This document shows, one piece after another, positions 1 through 10,937 of a stretch of 64,000 nucleotides of DNA; position 1 is the first letter of the stretch; each line of letters opens with the position of its first letter. The notes under the pieces were generated by a model. It worked only from the letters and a program-made list of their open reading frames with translations, did not search any database and was not told the origin of the DNA. The position numbers and the translations under genes are program-made. The stretch covers positions 1 through 64,000 of the forward strand of contig NZ_MXAP01000047.1 in assembly GCF_002027555.1 (NCBI RefSeq). Direction: 5' to 3'. This DNA is from Moraxella equi. GTDB lineage: Bacteria; Pseudomonadota; Gammaproteobacteria; Pseudomonadales; Moraxellaceae.

Positions 1-180
1 TTTTGCAGGGGGTCTAATAAGTATTTTTCAATTAAAGATAATTCTAAAAACTGGGCGTATGGGGGCGAACACAACACCCAAAAATCAAGACATTACATAG
101 AGCAAATTGCAATTTTCCCCACAAATCCATCCAAAAATATCATCAATTAGCGATATAAAATTTTTAACAAAGGTCTTTTT

Positions 181-645
181 ATGAAACGCTTAACCTCTCT
201 ATTTATCATCACCATTCTACTAAGTGCTTGTTCTGCCATGCCCGATAGCACAGCTACCCATTCCACCGCCCAAGCCCAAACCACAGATGTCTCCCACGGG
301 TCACAGCCTAATACCACAAGCCAGCTTAACCAAGAATGGTAACTGACCGCCGTACAAGGCGTGGATTATCAAGGCAGACCTGTCGCCACACTTGACTTGA
401 CCGACCCTGCCAAAGCCAGTGGTCATGCAGGGTGTAACACTCTAATGTTTGGCATCAGCGACATCCATGATGACACCTTACACATCAGCTCGGTGGCGTC
501 CACTCGCATGGCATGCCCTGACATGAGATTAGAGCAGATACTGGGGCAACTCTTACCCACGCTCACGCATTATAAAGTCAGTACCACCGACCTGATACTT
601 TCTAACAGCCAGGGTCAAGCATTATACTTTAAAGTGGTAAAATAA
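181..645 (+). pseudogene. META-domain (HslJ-like) lipoprotein interrupted by an in-frame stop
   Basis: The reading frame starts with a lipoprotein signal (hydrophobic stretch ending in LLSAC, lipidated Cys17). It runs to Glu-Trp at 334-339, hits TAA at 340-342, then continues in the same frame to 645 with a clear META/HslJ domain: HAGCN and STRMACPDM motifs. HslJ proteins usually read W-x-L-x-x-I/V-x-G here, and the downstream residues LTAVQG fit if the TAA were CAA (Gln). The simplest reading is one nonsense substitution in an otherwise intact outer-membrane lipoprotein of the kind linked to heat or novobiocin stress. Family assignment is from motifs; loss of function is inference. Confidence 0.75.
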
Positions 646-3241
<2,596 letters not shown>

Positions 3242-3273
3242 TAAGCCAATCAAAGCATGATGTTAAAGATGAT

Positions 3274-3301
3274 AAAAATGCCGTCCTAGGATGGCATTTT
3301 T
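3274..3301 (+). terminator. Rho-independent terminator of icd
   Basis: An A5-led hairpin AAAAATGCC...GGCATTTTT with a G-U pair in the stem and T-run, 33 bp after the icd stop. It is symmetrical enough to work in both directions. Confidence 0.85.
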
Positions 3302-3325
3302 ATTTGTTGCAAATTGTAATGATGG

Positions 3326-3353
3326 TTGCACCCCTGTACAAATTTGATATACT
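3326..3353 (+). promoter_or_regulatory. sigma70-type promoter for the rhomboid gene
   Basis: TTGCAC (3326-3331), 16-bp spacer, TATACT (3348-3353), about 50 bp before the start codon at 3403. Confidence 0.6.
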
Positions 3354-3402
3354 GACCATCATTTAACTTATTACCACTTATCATCATTTACCATTATTTA
3401 TC

Positions 3403-4014
3403 ATGAATCACACCACTGTCATCATCATTATTACTGTCGCTGTCAGCCTTATGGCATGGCAAAACAAAACGTTTCTTGGTAGGCTCATCTTCGACCCCAT
3501 CTCCATCACTCGCCATAAGCAATACGACCGTTTTTTGACCAGTGGCTTTGTGCATGGAGACGGCATGCACCTGCTGTTTAACATGATTACGCTATACTTT
3601 TTTGGGCGCACCATGGAACGGTTTTATATTCATGAGCTAGGAGCGTTAGGCTTTGTGGGCTTTTATACCCTTGCCATCATCGCTTCTAGCATTCCTGACT
3701 ACATCCGCCACAAAAACAACCCACGCTTTGCCAGTCTTGGGGCGTCAGGCGGTGTGTCGGCGGTGTTATTTGCCTTTATTCTGCTAGCACCATGGCAGAC
3801 CATTTATCTGTTTTTTATCCCCATTCCTGCGATTATTTTTGCCATTGGCTACATCAGTTATAGCATTTGGGCGGACAGACGTGGTACAGGACGGATTAAC
3901 CATCTTGCTCACCTATCGGGGGCGGCATTTGGCGTGATTGCCACCATCATCATCAAACCTGCCATTGTGATACATTTTGTGAATGCTTTGTTAAACCCTG
4001 CTTTTTTAAGGTGA
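3403..4014 (+). CDS. rhomboid family intramembrane serine protease
   Basis: A 203-residue polytopic membrane protein with about six hydrophobic segments. The rhomboid signature is visible: HLLFN (His56, Asn60) in the second helix, GASGG with nucleophile Ser115, and the histidine partner His170 in HLAHLSG of the last helix. Rhomboids cleave other membrane proteins within or next to their transmembrane segment; the substrate here is unknown. It has its own promoter and terminator, so it is probably monocistronic. The size fits the minimal bacterial GlpG-like core lacking a large cytoplasmic domain. Confidence 0.9.
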   Translation: MNHTTVIIIITVAVSLMAWQNKTFLGRLIFDPISITRHKQYDRFLTSGFVHGDGMHLLFNMITLYFFGRTMERFYIHELGALGFVGFYTLAIIASSIPDYIRHKNNPRFASLGASGGVSAVLFAFILLAPWQTIYLFFIPIPAIIFAIGYISYSIWADRRGTGRINHLAHLSGAAFGVIATIIIKPAIVIHFVNALLNPAFLR

Positions 4015-4023
4015 TTTAAGAAC

Positions 4024-4055
4024 AAAAACAGACAACTTTTCATTGTCTGTTTTTT
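4024..4055. terminator. bidirectional terminator between rhomboid and aldehyde dehydrogenase genes
   Basis: 12-bp stem AAAAACAGACAA / TTGTCTGTTTTT with 7-nt loop between two convergent genes; A-run on one side and T-run on the other. Confidence 0.85.
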
Positions 4056-4085
4056 GTTTAAAGGCTTTAAAGACCAAGTAAAAAC

Positions 4086-5600
4086 TTAGACAAATCCCAT
4101 TGCCTTTGGCGAATAGCTGACAAGCAAATTCTTGGTTTGCTGATAATGCTCTAACATCATCTTGTGGTTTTCACGCCCAATCCCTGATTTTTTGTAGCCA
4201 CCAAAGGCAGCGTGGGCAGGATAGATGTGATAGCAGTTTGTCCACACACGCCCTGCCTGTATCGCACGCCCTGCACGGTAGGCAGTCGTGCCAGAACGAG
4301 ACCACACGCCCGCACCCAAGCCGTACATGGTGTCATTGGCGATTTGCATGGCTTCATCAAAGTCCTTAAAGGTCGTAACGGTCAAGACAGGACCAAAGAT
4401 TTCATCACGGAACACCTGCATTTCATTAGTGCCTTTAAAGACAGTCGGCTCAATATAAAATCCACCATCTTCGTTCTCTTTACGCTCACCGCCACCCGTC
4501 AAAAGCTCCGCCCCTTCTTTTTGACCGATGTCGATATATTTTAGGATTTTGTCCTGCTGTTCTTGACTTGCCTGAGCCCCAATCATCGTCTCGGTATCAA
4601 GCGGATGTCCTGTTTTGATGTTTTTAACCCGTTCAATGGCACGCTTGATAAACTCATCAGCAATACTCTCATGCACCAACGCACGAGACGGACAAGTACA
4701 CACTTCGCCTTGGTTTAGGGCGAACATGGCAAAGCCTTCTAGGGCTTTGTCCAAAAACTCATCATCTTTGTCCATGACATCAGCAAAGAATATGTTGGGC
4801 GATTTACCACCTAGCTCCAAGGTAACAGGGATGATGTTTTCGGTTGCGTATTGCATGATGTATTGACCGACTTCGGTCGAGCCTGTAAAGGCGATTTTGC
4901 TAATGCGTGGGTTCGTGGCAAGTGGTTTACCCACCTTTAAGCCGTCCCCATTGACGATGTTTAGCACGCCTTTTGGCAAGATGTCTTCGATGAGCTCGGT
5001 CAGCACAAGGATGCTCACAGGCGTTTGCTCGGCAGGTTTTAGCACGATACAGTTGCCTGCTGCCAGTGCAGGGGCGATTTTCCATGCCGCCATAAGAATG
5101 GGGAAATTCCAAGGAATGATTTGCCCAACCACGCCCAACGGTTCATGAAAATGATAAGCCACCGTGTCATGGTCAATCTCGCTGATACCGCCTTCTTGGG
5201 CTCTAATGCACCCTGCAAAATAGCGAAAATGGTCAATGGCAAGGGGAATGTCCGCCGCCAACGTCTCACGCACAGGCTTGCCATTCTCCCACGTCTCGGC
5301 AACGGCAAGCGTCTCCAAGTTCTCTTCTAGGCGGTCGGCGATTTTTAGTAAGATATTGCTTCGCTCCATGGGGGATGTCTTACCCCAAGCGTCCTTGGCA
5401 AGGTGTGCGGCATCTAGGGCAAGCTCGATGTCTTCGCTGGTGGAGTCTGGCACTTTGGCAAAGGCTTTGCCGTCCACAGGCGAGATGTCGTCAAAATACT
5501 CGCCTTTGACAGGGGCAACCCATTCGCCACCGATGAAGTTTTCATATTGGGATTTGAAGTTGACTTTTGAGCCGTCTGTATTGGGATTGGCATAACGCAT
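4086..5600 (-). CDS. NAD(P)-dependent aldehyde dehydrogenase (AldB/ExaC/AcoD-like)
   Basis: A 504-residue ALDH-superfamily enzyme that oxidises aldehydes to acids. The cofactor-binding region (IIPWNFP), FTGSTEVG, the general-base Glu262 in LELGGKSPN and the catalytic Cys301 in [11 protein letters not shown] are all present. The C-terminal segment [15 protein letters not shown] and overall sequence resemble the acetaldehyde dehydrogenase group (ExaC/AcoD). An AAGGA ribosome site precedes the ATG. It diverges from a GbsR/MarR-like regulator gene about 290 bp away, which may control it. Substrate is not determined by sequence; acetaldehyde is the best guess. Confidence 0.93.
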   Translation of the reverse strand: MRYANPNTDGSKVNFKSQYENFIGGEWVAPVKGEYFDDISPVDGKAFAKVPDSTSEDIELALDAAHLAKDAWGKTSPMERSNILLKIADRLEENLETLAVAETWENGKPVRETLAADIPLAIDHFRYFAGCIRAQEGGISEIDHDTVAYHFHEPLGVVGQIIPWNFPILMAAWKIAPALAAGNCIVLKPAEQTPVSILVLTELIEDILPKGVLNIVNGDGLKVGKPLATNPRISKIAFTGSTEVGQYIMQYATENIIPVTLELGGKSPNIFFADVMDKDDEFLDKALEGFAMFALNQGEVCTCPSRALVHESIADEFIKRAIERVKNIKTGHPLDTETMIGAQASQEQQDKILKYIDIGQKEGAELLTGGGERKENEDGGFYIEPTVFKGTNEMQVFRDEIFGPVLTVTTFKDFDEAMQIANDTMYGLGAGVWSRSGTTAYRAGRAIQAGRVWTNCYHIYPAHAAFGGYKKSGIGRENHKMMLEHYQQTKNLLVSYSPKAMGFV

Positions 5601-5675
5601 ACAATTTCCTTATAAACATGGTAAACGAAAAGCAAGGTGTATTAACCTGCGACTTGCACCTATCCGCTTGCCAAT

Positions 5676-5705
5676 TTACCTAAGTACAAATTACCTAAGT
5701 ACAAA
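5676..5705. repeat. tandem 15-bp direct repeat, possible operator
   Basis: TTACCTAAGTACAAA occurs twice head to tail (5676-5690 and 5691-5705) in the divergent spacer between the aldehyde dehydrogenase and the GbsR-like regulator. Its place upstream of the dehydrogenase start suggests a regulator site, which is inference. Confidence 0.5.
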
Positions 5706-5819
5706 CCCACCCAAGCTGTTGGCATTGCCGATATGTACAGTTGTAAATTATCTTAAAATTGACCAAATTGCAAGGGTGAAATGTTGTTTGATTGTAAAAA
5801 TGATTTTGTTAAATTTCTA

Positions 5820-5858
5820 AATTTCAGTATTGACAGAAATTATAAAAATATCTAAAAT
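5820..5858 (+). promoter_or_regulatory. promoter of the GbsR-like regulator with overlapping inverted repeat
   Basis: Consensus TTGACA (5830-5835), 17-bp spacer and TAAAAT (5853-5858). The inverted repeat AATTTC (5820-5825) / GAAATT (5836-5841) brackets the -35 box, a good place for autoregulation. Confidence 0.65.
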
Positions 5859-5887
5859 AATCATAAATTCTAACAAGGTAAAACACC

Positions 5888-6406
5888 ATGAAACTCTCCC
5901 CCACCACCGAAAATTTTGTCCTGCATTGGGGCGAAATGGGCAGTAAATGGGGCGTAAACCGCACGGTCGCCCAAATTCATGCCCTATTATTCATCACAGC
6001 AAAGCCCATGAACGCCGAACAAATCGTAGATACGCTCGGGGTCGCTCGCTCCAACGTCTCAAGCAGCATTAAGGAACTACAAAGCCTAAATCTTGTGCAG
6101 ACCACGCACATATTAGGCGACAGACGAGACTATTTTACCACTAACACTGATGTATGGGCTCTGGCTCGGGTTATCGTAGAAGAACGCTACAAAAGAGAGC
6201 TTGCCCCTACCGTGCAGTTTTTAGATGAACTCATGAATACGCCTGAATTTGAACTGGAAAATGAAGGGGTCAAACAACGCATTAAGGACACGCACGGCTT
6301 TGTGGATACGCTCACCACTTGGGCAAATGAAATGCTAAAACTCTCCACAAATACGCTCAATAAAATCCTAAAACTTGGGGCAACGGTGCAGAAGTTTTTA
6401 AAATAA
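5888..6406 (+). CDS. GbsR/MarR-family transcriptional regulator
   Basis: 172 residues with an N-terminal winged helix-turn-helix (about residues 25-95; recognition segment ARSNVSSSIKELQSLNLV) followed by wing and C-terminal helices, as in the GbsR branch of the MarR superfamily. Known GbsR proteins repress osmoprotectant genes; the ligand here is unknown. It heads a run of plus-strand genes (next start 9 bp downstream) and diverges from an aldehyde dehydrogenase. An AAGGT ribosome site precedes the ATG. Its own promoter carries an inverted repeat, which suggests autoregulation. Confidence 0.8.
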   Translation: MKLSPTTENFVLHWGEMGSKWGVNRTVAQIHALLFITAKPMNAEQIVDTLGVARSNVSSSIKELQSLNLVQTTHILGDRRDYFTTNTDVWALARVIVEERYKRELAPTVQFLDELMNTPEFELENEGVKQRIKDTHGFVDTLTTWANEMLKLSTNTLNKILKLGATVQKFLK

Positions 6407-6415
6407 GAAAATAAA

Positions 6416-6913
6416 ATGCAAAATAGCAAACCCTATCCCACCAAAAAAGTAATTTTTACTTATGGCTTGATTGCTCCATTTATTGGCTCATTGATTTATA
6501 TACTCATGTCTTTTATGGCAAATATTGGTAATTTACCCAATTTATCAAGTCTGGGATTGGCTATTTTACAACTTATCATCATCATTGGCACTTTATTATC
6601 AATTATTCCAGCTTTTATAACAGGTTTTTGGATTGCAAAAAATAAAACATATATCAGATACAAGAAAGATTATGCTTATTTATTTGCCAAAGGTTTGATT
6701 TCTTGTTGTGTGTTTTTAATTCTGCTTGCGATTTTATTTAGCATCAATGATGTGATGTCAGGATTGCCCTTTGAGTATTTGCCGGAAAGAATTTATGTTA
6801 ATTTTTTAAAAGAATATCAAGCCATGTTGATATTTGCAATCATTGGCGGAATATCAGCGATAATTTGTGGTAAATTATTTTTGCCAAAATTACCTAAAAA
6901 CTTTGATAAATAG
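6416..6913 (+). CDS. hypothetical membrane protein (paralogue of the next gene)
   Basis: 165 residues, AT-rich, with about four transmembrane segments. I do not recognise the family. It begins 9 bp after the regulator and is followed 9 bp later by a related gene. Both end in nearly the same tail (IIGGISAIICGK then FLPKLP), with almost identical DNA for about 60 bp, so the pair arose by tandem duplication. Co-transcription with the regulator is likely. Confidence 0.75.
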   Translation: MQNSKPYPTKKVIFTYGLIAPFIGSLIYILMSFMANIGNLPNLSSLGLAILQLIIIIGTLLSIIPAFITGFWIAKNKTYIRYKKDYAYLFAKGLISCCVFLILLAILFSINDVMSGLPFEYLPERIYVNFLKEYQAMLIFAIIGGISAIICGKLFLPKLPKNFDK

Positions 6914-6922
6914 GACAGTAAA

Positions 6923-7438
6923 ATGGCAACCAAAAAAGAAATCTTAGCTTATGCCAAACAACATGGCTTTATTTATCCAAAAGAAAAGGTGATTTTATTA
7001 TTTATCTTGTTGGGCGGTGCGGTAGGTGGTTTTGTTGCCATATTATCAATGGGACTATGGCTATTATTGATATCCATTCTTAAAAATCCAAGTGGCATAT
7101 TTGATTACCTTCAATATTTTATCGTCTCATTTTTAACAATACCCTTATTTATGCTTTATGGCATATTGCTTGGTTTTATTCCTGCTTTATTGACAAGCAT
7201 TTATTTATCCATAAAAGAATTTATTATCATTGAGACAAAAGATTATGGATTTTTGTTTTTAATTGGTAGTTTATCCGTGTTATTTTCTATCACTATCTTA
7301 ATCATCATAGCTGACCCAAATCCATTTATCTTTGATTTTAATGATACTATACTAACCATATTATTAGCTATCATTGGCGGAATATCAGCGATGATTTGTG
7401 GTAAATTCTTTTTACCAAAATTACCCAATAATTTTTAA
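6923..7438 (+). CDS. hypothetical membrane protein (paralogue of the preceding gene)
   Basis: 171 residues with about four transmembrane helices and a short soluble N-terminus (KEILAYAKQHGFIYPKEK). It is related to the gene just upstream, most clearly in the last 24 residues, while the rest has diverged. Family not recognised. It sits in the putative operon regulator-membrane-membrane-DCC protein. Confidence 0.75.
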   Translation: MATKKEILAYAKQHGFIYPKEKVILLFILLGGAVGGFVAILSMGLWLLLISILKNPSGIFDYLQYFIVSFLTIPLFMLYGILLGFIPALLTSIYLSIKEFIIIETKDYGFLFLIGSLSVLFSITILIIIADPNPFIFDFNDTILTILLAIIGGISAMICGKFFLPKLPNNF

Positions 7439-7490
7439 TTTTTTTTGCATTATTATTTCTGTTTTAACAGAAATTTCAAAAGGAAATATC

Positions 7491-7940
7491 ATGAAACTCA
7501 CCATGTTCTATGACAGCAGTTGCACCCTATGCCGTAGCGAAGCAATGTCTTTATGGCATCTGAGTGGTGGCGATATTATCATCATCAGCGTATCGGACGG
7601 TCAAAACGAGCTTGCCCAAGCAGGTATCAGCTACCAAGAAGCCATGACTCATCTGTGCGTCAAAAACGAATGGGGAGCTTGGTACAAAGGCATGGAAGCG
7701 GTGCGAGTGTTGTATAAAACGGCAAATATACGACTATTTGGCGTGGGGGCGTTTTGGTTATTTAATCTGCCCGTAATGTATGCCTTATTAAATATCGCCT
7801 ATCCGTATTTTGCCAAACGCCGTCATTTAATCCCTGCCTATTTGGTAAAATGGTGGTATGGGGCGGTTTATGATATAAAATTAAATAAAATCAATGACTT
7901 ATGTGATACTGGCAACTGTTATATTTATCCAAAACCTTAA
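7491..7940 (+). CDS. DCC family (DUF393) thiol-disulfide oxidoreductase-like protein
   Basis: 149 residues starting MKLTMFYDSSCTLCRSE; the D-x-x-C-x-x-C motif at the N-terminus (Cys12, Cys15) defines the DUF393/DCC family, whose members look like thioredoxin-fold redox proteins. A hydrophobic stretch follows in the C-terminal half (FWLFNLPVMYALLNIAYPYF). I start at ATG 7491, behind AAAGGAAAT, and not at an upstream in-frame start that would overlap the previous gene. Last gene of the plus-strand operon; its stop overlaps the convergent S21-like gene by 4 bp. Confidence 0.85.
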   Translation: MKLTMFYDSSCTLCRSEAMSLWHLSGGDIIIISVSDGQNELAQAGISYQEAMTHLCVKNEWGAWYKGMEAVRVLYKTANIRLFGVGAFWLFNLPVMYALLNIAYPYFAKRRHLIPAYLVKWWYGAVYDIKLNKINDLCDTGNCYIYPKP

Positions 7941-8221
7941 CGCCCAACGGCATTGGGGGCATCTCGTGCTAGGCTTTTATCCAATTCTATTTTTAGCCAG
8001 AGATTGGGTAATGGGCTATCACAAACACGGGCATTATAAGTTTGTCGTTGGCTCAATAGACGTTTCATTTTTTGGCGTTTGCGTTTTAGAACGGACGGTT
8101 TTTCATAACAGCCCAAACGTTTTTTATACCAACGCCTTGCTTTATTATAATAGACCTTTTGATGAAAGTTGGTTAAGGCATTATCAAGAGTCTCAAAATC
8201 TTGGGGGTAAATGGTTGTCAA
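7937..8221 (-). CDS. divergent ribosomal protein S21-like (bS21) protein, TTG start
   Basis: 94 residues. From the TTG at 8221 the protein aligns with bacterial S21 with almost no gaps: Ile4, Asp13, Ala15-Leu16 and Phe19 match the S21 start, and YEKPS (Tyr39) falls at the S21 YEKPT position, followed by a Lys/Arg-rich helix (KRKRQKMKRLLSQR). It has about 25 extra C-terminal residues and is far from the usual well-conserved S21, so it is likely a second, diverged paralogue. A consensus promoter lies 40 bp upstream but no Shine-Dalgarno is visible. A competing plus-strand frame over the same bases has no family features. Confidence 0.65.
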   Translation of the reverse strand: MTTIYPQDFETLDNALTNFHQKVYYNKARRWYKKRLGCYEKPSVLKRKRQKMKRLLSQRQTYNARVCDSPLPNLWLKIELDKSLARDAPNAVGR

Positions 8222-8263
8222 AGTAGGTATTTTTAGACTTATGTTTGTCTTTTAGAAAGGTTT

Positions 8264-8292
8264 ATCATAGCAGGTTTTTATAACATTAACAA
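8264..8292 (-). promoter_or_regulatory. promoter of the S21-like gene
   Basis: On the minus strand TTGTTA (8292-8287), 17-bp spacer, TATGAT (8269-8264). Transcription would start near 8257, giving a leader of about 35 nt. Confidence 0.6.
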
Positions 8293-8329
8293 TCATTACA
8301 TTTTAAAAATACTTTTTAACTTTTTAATT

Positions 8330-8743
8330 TCACGTTTTAATTTTAAAAACAATCCATGACAATATCAAAACAAAAGCAGACACCAACAATCCCGACATAA
8401 ACATCAGCATAAAACCCTTAAAATATGGTATATAATAAAACCCTGCTATCATCGTTAAAATTTTTATCGCCAATAACGCCACCACAAATTCTGTAAGAAT
8501 GCTAAATTGTAATAAAATCCTACCCATTGCCATGTCATGTAATATCAGACTAAATGTCGGATAATGTGCTAAGGCATATTTATCTATCATCACATAAATA
8601 GGCACAAATACCAATACGCCCAATATTAAACTTAATATCTCCACCCAATGACTAAAATAACCCCCAAAAGACCCCAAGAATAAAAATCCAACGATTGCAT
8701 TGGAGCATACCAGACCTGTCCATTTTAACCAAATATTATTCAT
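8330..8743 (-). CDS. hypothetical membrane protein (tandem paralogue, downstream copy)
   Basis: 137 residues, four hydrophobic segments, no recognised family. The segment VFVPIYVMIDKYAL is shared with the upstream neighbour (VFVPIYVFLDKYAL), and both share an N-terminal LKWT. Its ATG overlaps the stop of that neighbour (ATGA), so the two are translationally coupled duplicates. Confidence 0.7.
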   Translation of the reverse strand: MNNIWLKWTGLVCSNAIVGFLFLGSFGGYFSHWVEILSLILGVLVFVPIYVMIDKYALAHYPTFSLILHDMAMGRILLQFSILTEFVVALLAIKILTMIAGFYYIPYFKGFMLMFMSGLLVSAFVLILSWIVFKIKT

Positions 8744-9177
8744 CTTTTATCCCCATTATTTTTTAAATAATCACCAAAAGTCATTATTGTCATAAGCACC
8801 ACCGTTAATATCGCCCCCACAAAGGACAATACCCCACCTGTTACCACCGTTAAGAAGAACGCCCCAAAAAATCCTATGTCTGCTGGGTGAGTACTTACAT
8901 CAAAACCCATGATGCCGCCAACCAATACAAATGCCATACCACCTGCAAATATATCCACAACCATAATTAACTGCATGAATACTCGAATAACCACGCTAAT
9001 CCATAAAAATTTTCTAAATCGTTCATATTGATAATCCAACGCATATTTATCCAAAAATACATAGATTGGCACAAATACCCAAATCCCAAAAAAGATACCT
9101 GCACAATATGTCAAATCGCTAAAACCAATAAAAAATCCATTGATTGCCAACCCAAAAATGGCATTTAACCATACCAA
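8740..9177 (-). CDS. hypothetical membrane protein (tandem paralogue, altered 5' end)
   Basis: 145 residues from a TTG at 9177, four hydrophobic segments. Upstream in frame, the codons for Leu-Lys-Trp-Thr-Ala (9192-9178) match the start of the paralogue at 8743. However, the position matching Trp5 of the paralogue is TGA, and its ATG is missing. So this copy has either lost its original start, being now initiated at TTG or not at all, or is decaying. No family recognised. Confidence 0.55.
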   Translation of the reverse strand: MVWLNAIFGLAINGFFIGFSDLTYCAGIFFGIWVFVPIYVFLDKYALDYQYERFRKFLWISVVIRVFMQLIMVVDIFAGGMAFVLVGGIMGFDVSTHPADIGFFGAFFLTVVTGGVLSFVGAILTVVLMTIMTFGDYLKNNGDKR

Positions 9178-9370
9178 TGCCGTCCATTTTAATCAAAGAT
9201 GTTTTATGTTATATTCTGTTGCCACGTTATGCCTTTTTGTGTTGATAAATTGGTAGTATTATAATCACTTGCTCTTTGTATGATTGTGAAAAAATCATGG
9301 AAAAGTCATGGAAAAATAACAAACCCTACAGAATTTTTCATGGTTTGCCAAATTTTTTTCATCTATTTTT
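9178..9370. other. intergenic region upstream of the metK promoter
   Basis: AT-rich sequence without a gene. TCATGGAAAA occurs twice (9296-9315 area), which is unexplained. Confidence 0.4.
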
Positions 9371-9400
9371 TTACATTTATCCGCCAAAATGGGGTATAAT
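9371..9400 (+). promoter_or_regulatory. metK promoter
   Basis: TTACAT (9371-9376), 18-bp spacer and perfect TATAAT (9395-9400). Transcription from about 9407 would give a leader of about 150 nt. Confidence 0.65.
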
Positions 9401-9408
9401 TTTCCGCC

Positions 9409-9537
9409 AAATATCTATGTAAAATTCAGATATTCTCGCCTTACGATGTAGAGTTTTGCTCATTCTGTCAAGCCTAGATTTGCCCTTTTGTTTTTTGGCA
9501 AATAATGAAAAGCCACCAGAATGTCGTAAGTTTTTTT
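9409..9537 (+). promoter_or_regulatory. structured metK leader RNA (candidate cis-regulatory element)
   Basis: The leader folds by eye into four perfect 7-bp helices. A first hairpin is 9410-9416 / 9428-9434. A closing stem is CTTACGA 9440-9446 / TCGTAAG 9524-9530. Within it is CATTCTG 9461-9467 / CAGAATG 9517-9523, and inside that ATTTGCC 9478-9484 / GGCAAAT 9497-9503. The 3' strands of the two outer helices abut and are followed directly by T7 (9531-9537), like a terminator, 21 bp before the metK ATG. I do not recognise it as a known SAM riboswitch class. A regulatory role is inference from structure and position. Confidence 0.5.
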
Positions 9538-9558
9538 AATCTATTTAAGTGATTTTTT

Positions 9559-10725
9559 ATGAATTATCAATTATTTACATCAGAGTCCGTTTCCGAAGGA
9601 CACCCTGATAAAATGGCAGACCAAATCTCAGATGCCATACTTGATGAGATTTTGACCCAAGACAAGGACGCTCGTGTGGCGTGCGAAACCCTGACCAAAA
9701 CAGGGGCGGTTGTGCTTGCGGGCGAGATTACCACCACCGCCAACATTGATGTGGAAGCCATCGTCCGCCGTACGGTCAATAAAATCGGCTACAACCATAG
9801 CGATTTGGGCTTTGACGGGTCAAGCTGTGCGGTCATCAACATGATTGGCAAGCAGTCGCCCGAGATTGCCCAAGGCGTGGACAGAAGCCACCCCGAAGAG
9901 CAAGGGGCAGGCGACCAAGGCTTGATGTTTGGCTATGCATGCGTTGAGACAGACGTACTTATGCCTGCTCCCATTCAACTCTCACACCGCCTAATGGAAC
10001 GCCAAGCCGAACTGCGTAAAAACGACACGCTGTCATGGCTACGCCCAGACGCTAAGGCACAGGTAAGCCTACGCTATGATGACAATCATCGCCCACTAGC
10101 GGTAGATGCGTTGGTACTATCCACTCAGCATGACCCCGACATCAGTCAAGCCGACCTATATGAAGCGGTCATGGAAGAGATTATCAAACAAGTCATTCCT
10201 GCCGAACTGCTCCACGCAGGCACAAAATACCACATCAACCCAACGGGCAAATTCGTCATCGGCGGTCCTGTGGGGGATGCAGGTCTGACTGGACGTAAAA
10301 TCATCGTGGATACCTATGGCGGTATGGCTCGTCATGGGGGCGGTGCGTTTAGCGGCAAAGACCCGTCCAAGGTGGACAGAAGTGCTGCCTATGCAGGGCG
10401 TTATGTCGCCAAAAACATCGTGGCGGCAGGGCTTGCCGACCGCATTGAAGTGCAAGTGTCCTATGCCATTGGCGTGGCAGAGCCGACTTCTATCTCGGTC
10501 AATACCTTTAACACAGGCAAGGTGTCTAATGATGAGATTATCCGCCTTATTCGCACCCATTTTGACCTACGCCCCTATGGTATCACTCGTATGCTAGACT
10601 TGCTACAACCCATGTACGAAATCACGGCAAGTTATGGGCATTTTGGGCGACATGGCACGGACAATGCCTTTACTTGGGAAAAAACCGATAAAGTAGAAGC
10701 GATTAAAGCGGATACGAATTGGTGA
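9559..10725 (+). CDS. metK: S-adenosylmethionine synthetase
   Basis: Makes S-adenosylmethionine from methionine and ATP in the cytoplasm; works as a tetramer. 388 residues, the usual length. Family motifs: [17 protein letters not shown] at the N-terminus, [12 protein letters not shown] (ATP-binding hexapeptide region), and the P-loop-like [16 protein letters not shown] near residues 257-272. Start ATG 9559 follows a weak AAGTGA. Preceded by a long structured leader and a consensus promoter, which points to regulation at the RNA level. Probably monocistronic. Confidence 0.97.
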   Translation: MNYQLFTSESVSEGHPDKMADQISDAILDEILTQDKDARVACETLTKTGAVVLAGEITTTANIDVEAIVRRTVNKIGYNHSDLGFDGSSCAVINMIGKQSPEIAQGVDRSHPEEQGAGDQGLMFGYACVETDVLMPAPIQLSHRLMERQAELRKNDTLSWLRPDAKAQVSLRYDDNHRPLAVDALVLSTQHDPDISQADLYEAVMEEIIKQVIPAELLHAGTKYHINPTGKFVIGGPVGDAGLTGRKIIVDTYGGMARHGGGAFSGKDPSKVDRSAAYAGRYVAKNIVAAGLADRIEVQVSYAIGVAEPTSISVNTFNTGKVSNDEIIRLIRTHFDLRPYGITRMLDLLQPMYEITASYGHFGRHGTDNAFTWEKTDKVEAIKADTNW

Positions 10726-10740
10726 TTTGCCAAAATATAT

Positions 10741-10877
10741 CCAACAAATTTGATGTTTACCACAGGCTTTGTGGGGCGTGCTTTCCACGCCCTTGATGAT
10801 ATGGCGATTTATCGGACATGCTTAGCACGTCTCTACACCCACATATTATAAATTTGTGGCAATTTTAAAGTTCTTTA
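10741..10877. repeat. MITE-like palindromic intergenic repeat, copy 1
   Basis: About 137 bp after metK that matches the segment at 31433-31568. Shared landmarks in order: CCAAC, TTTACCAC, a GGGGCGTGC...CACGCCC arm, TTGATGAT, a second GC-rich arm, CTACA-CC and TTTGTGG-AATT. The arms are inverted, so transcripts can fold back. No coding capacity. Confidence 0.6.
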
Positions 10878-10882
10878 TCTAT

Positions 10883-10911
10883 AAAAGCCAGTCAAAAACT
10901 GGCTTTTGTTA
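10883..10911 (+). terminator. Rho-independent terminator
   Basis: 10-bp stem AAAAGCCAGT / ACTGGCTTTT with CAAAA loop, downstream of metK and the repeat. Confidence 0.8.
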
Positions 10912-10937
10912 ATTTTTATCAACCTTATGGAAAATTT

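Noticed and set aside
4212..5595. Several plus-strand ORFs of 60-120 codons over the aldehyde dehydrogenase
   Set aside because: They are antisense shadows of a strong coding gene with wobble-driven open frames.
7894..8226. Plus-strand ORF over the S21-like gene
   Set aside because: No family motif, no ribosome site, and the opposite strand gives a gap-free S21 alignment with a promoter.
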